From Spirochaetota bacterium (GTDB taxonomy: Bacteria > Spirochaetota > GWE2-31-10 > MWDO01): a stretch of 6,570 nt of DNA. The stretch is taken from positions 1 through 6,570 of the forward strand of contig JAGOCL010000145.1 of the NCBI GenBank assembly GCA_017998755.1, read 5' to 3'. The notes beneath the pieces were generated by a model. The model saw nothing but the letters and a program-made list of their open reading frames with translations, ran no database searches and was not told the DNA's origin. Below, piece by piece: positions 5,404-6,570 of this stretch (its first letter is position 1; each line of letters opens with the position of its first letter). Position numbers and translations under genes: made by a program.

Positions 5404-6138
5404 TTATTCCAGCGCTATGATATACCTATACAATCTTTCCGCGAGATTTCTCATATCTTCAAAATTACATAGACTAACGGAGTCCGACGATCTATGACAA
5501 AAAGACCAGATATCGCAGAATTTTCTCTCGCTGTATTGTTCCATACTCGTCTTGTCAAAAAGACCGATACAGACGGAAGATACCCCGTTTTTTTGAAGAA
5601 TCGTAGAGTCGTTAAACGGCGACTTAACGATAACAGAATCAAGTCTTTCAATTTTATCGGTCGACCAGACGATCGACCCTGCCGCCGTTAATTCGAGGTT
5701 GATTATATTTAATACTTTGCCGAATATTCCCTCTTTTATTCTGTCGGCAAGGTATCTCGAACCCGAGTCGGTAAAACTTACTTTCTCCTCTTCGTCGGTC
5801 AAAACTATTACGGGATTTACTTTTAATTCGTTACGATTTTTTCTCAACATATATGAAAGATTTATCAAATTGACTACCGAAGCAAGATTATCCAATACAT
5901 TATCGAAATTATAATTTACAGAATCATAATGAGCGATAAACATTATCGTATCTCTTTTCAGATTGAGATTGTCCGTATTAATGAAAATATTGTTATTATC
6001 CCGTTTATAATTATCTTTATAATAGAAGATATTATATCTCGACAGCGCCTCTTCAATAATAGCCGCCCTGCCCTTTGAACTATCCGCTTTTGTTAATTTT
6101 AATAAAATTTCTTCAATATTCATTTTAATTTCTTCCAT
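5404..6138 (-). CDS. M28-like zinc metallopeptidase, cytoplasmic
   Basis: The 244-residue protein follows the motif order of M28 aminopeptidases: AHYDS (His70, Asp72), LDNLAS (Asp83, Asn84), LTDEEEK (Glu116-118), GSRYL (126-130), NLEL (Glu149) and CHRSSDS (His215, Asp219). These supply the five expected ligands for two zinc ions (His70, Asp83, Glu117 or neighbour, Glu149, His215) and the catalytic glutamate. It would remove N-terminal residues from peptides or cut a related amide. It is shorter than most M28 enzymes (about 300 residues) and has no signal peptide, so it acts inside the cell. Two starts are possible: ATG 6138 has AAGGA 13 nt away, which is too far, whereas ATG 6123 (MNIEEILLKL) has GGAAG 8 nt upstream and is my preferred start. 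The gene lies 16 nt after the upstream open-ended gene and is probably co-transcribed with it. Family assignment is by motif only. Confidence 0.84.
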   Translation of the reverse strand: MEEIKMNIEEILLKLTKADSSKGRAAIIEEALSRYNIFYYKDNYKRDNNNIFINTDNLNLKRDTIMFIAHYDSVNYNFDNVLDNLASVVNLINLSYMLRKNRNELKVNPVIVLTDEEEKVSFTDSGSRYLADRIKEGIFGKVLNIINLELTAAGSIVWSTDKIERLDSVIVKSPFNDSTILQKNGVSSVCIGLFDKTSMEQYSERKFCDIWSFCHRSSDSVSLCNFEDMRNLAERLYRYIIALE

Positions 6139-6154
6139 TATTACATAATATTCC

Positions 6155-6570
6155 TTACATTAGATTCGACGCCAATATTTCTTCTCTTTTACCTTTAAAA
6201 TCTTCTTTGAAAAAATGATTATACAATTTAGAATTTAAGATATCCGACGCGGTATAATTCATAATATTACCGGTTTTTGTTTCAAGAATATTAAACGACG
6301 ACCAAAGACTGCCGATTCTGTCTATAACTTTGTCGGATACGAGTTTGGCTATATGATAAATTACCGCTTCATTCCGTTTAGTCGCTTCATATACATTAAT
6401 GCTCCAGTAATCGTTTCTTCCCAAATAATGTCTTCCTCTTATCCACCCCTTTTTGACTATTTCCAGAATTATCTCCTCTCTGGCGCTTCCCTCCGTTCCG
6501 GTTTTTTCGTTGTATTTTTCATAGATGGATTGAATATAATTTGTCGTTACTCCAAATTTCTCGGGGTTAT
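6155..6570 (-). CDS. Uncharacterised protein, 5' end beyond the window
   Basis: The frame is open to the right edge; 137 residues are visible before the TAA at 6157-6155. The TTG at 6424 is an internal Leu codon, because upstream codons continue without a stop (for example EEIILEIVKKGWIRGRHYLG). The visible part starts with helical, charged sequence (KFGVTTNYIQSIYEKYNEK), passes a GWIRGR-YWSINV segment that looks like a beta hairpin, then helices (NEAVIYHIAKLVSDKVI) and a C-terminal tail with TASDILNSKLYNHFF. I do not recognise the family and see no catalytic motif. It ends 16 nt before the first possible ATG of the peptidase, which points to a shared transcript. Confidence 0.75.
   Translation of the reverse strand, partial: NPEKFGVTTNYIQSIYEKYNEKTGTEGSAREEIILEIVKKGWIRGRHYLGRNDYWSINVYEATKRNEAVIYHIAKLVSDKVIDRIGSLWSSFNILETKTGNIMNYTASDILNSKLYNHFFKEDFKGKREEILASNLM

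Noticed and set aside
5494..5914. Plus-strand open frames of 65 and 71 codons
   Set aside because: They lie wholly antisense to the metallopeptidase, whose motifs show the minus strand is coding.
6422..6424. TTG as start of the right-edge gene
   Set aside because: Upstream codons are open to the edge and read as ordinary protein; the gene is simply cut by the window.

Overview
This is an AT-rich window (roughly one-third G+C by eye) of bacterial chromosome or a large mobile region. CG-containing codons (TCG, CCG, GCG, CGG) are nonetheless common, promoters are of sigma-70 type, and Shine-Dalgarno sequences are of the GGAG type. Low G+C, AAA/DUF4143 ATPases and a short YD-repeat-like protein would suit an anaerobic, host-associated lineage such as spirochaetes or a similar Gram-negative phylum. 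That is only a guess, because no rRNA, tRNA or housekeeping marker is present. I see no CRISPR array, transposase or integrase.

Layout, left to right. (1) 1-1214, plus strand: the nearly complete C-terminal part of an AAA/DUF4143 ATPase, cut by the left edge inside its P-loop. (2) 1215-1459: an AT-rich spacer with a 14-bp palindrome, a weak terminator-like structure, and a good promoter and ribosome binding site. (3) 1460-2229, plus: a YD-repeat-like protein whose promoter and ribosome binding site lead to an ATG that is one base out of frame with the long repeat frame. (4) 2261-3460, minus, convergent with (3): a complete second ATPase of another AAA/DUF4143 subgroup with its own TTGATT-17-TATAAT promoter. 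(5) 5152 down to 3593, minus: a tight three-gene operon of a short winged-helix/WYL-like regulator, a 135-residue coiled-coil protein and a 185-residue protein of unknown family. The genes overlap by 11 and 4 nt. (6) 5153-5403: the operon control region, with a consensus TTGACA-16-TATAAT promoter, AT-rich upstream element, perfect 14-bp palindrome and a leader of about 145 nt with two hairpins. (7) 6138 down to 5404, minus: a compact cytoplasmic M28-like metallopeptidase. (8) 6570 down to 6155, minus: an unrecognised gene running off the right edge, 16 nt upstream of the peptidase and probably in its operon.

The most coherent candidate for an undescribed system is the operon in (5). It couples a single-promoter regulator with a coiled-coil partner and an unknown protein, and it is flanked by nuclease-fold ATPases and a peptidase. 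This would suit an accessory or defence-type cassette, but no member has a demonstrable effector activity from sequence alone, so the idea stays a hypothesis.
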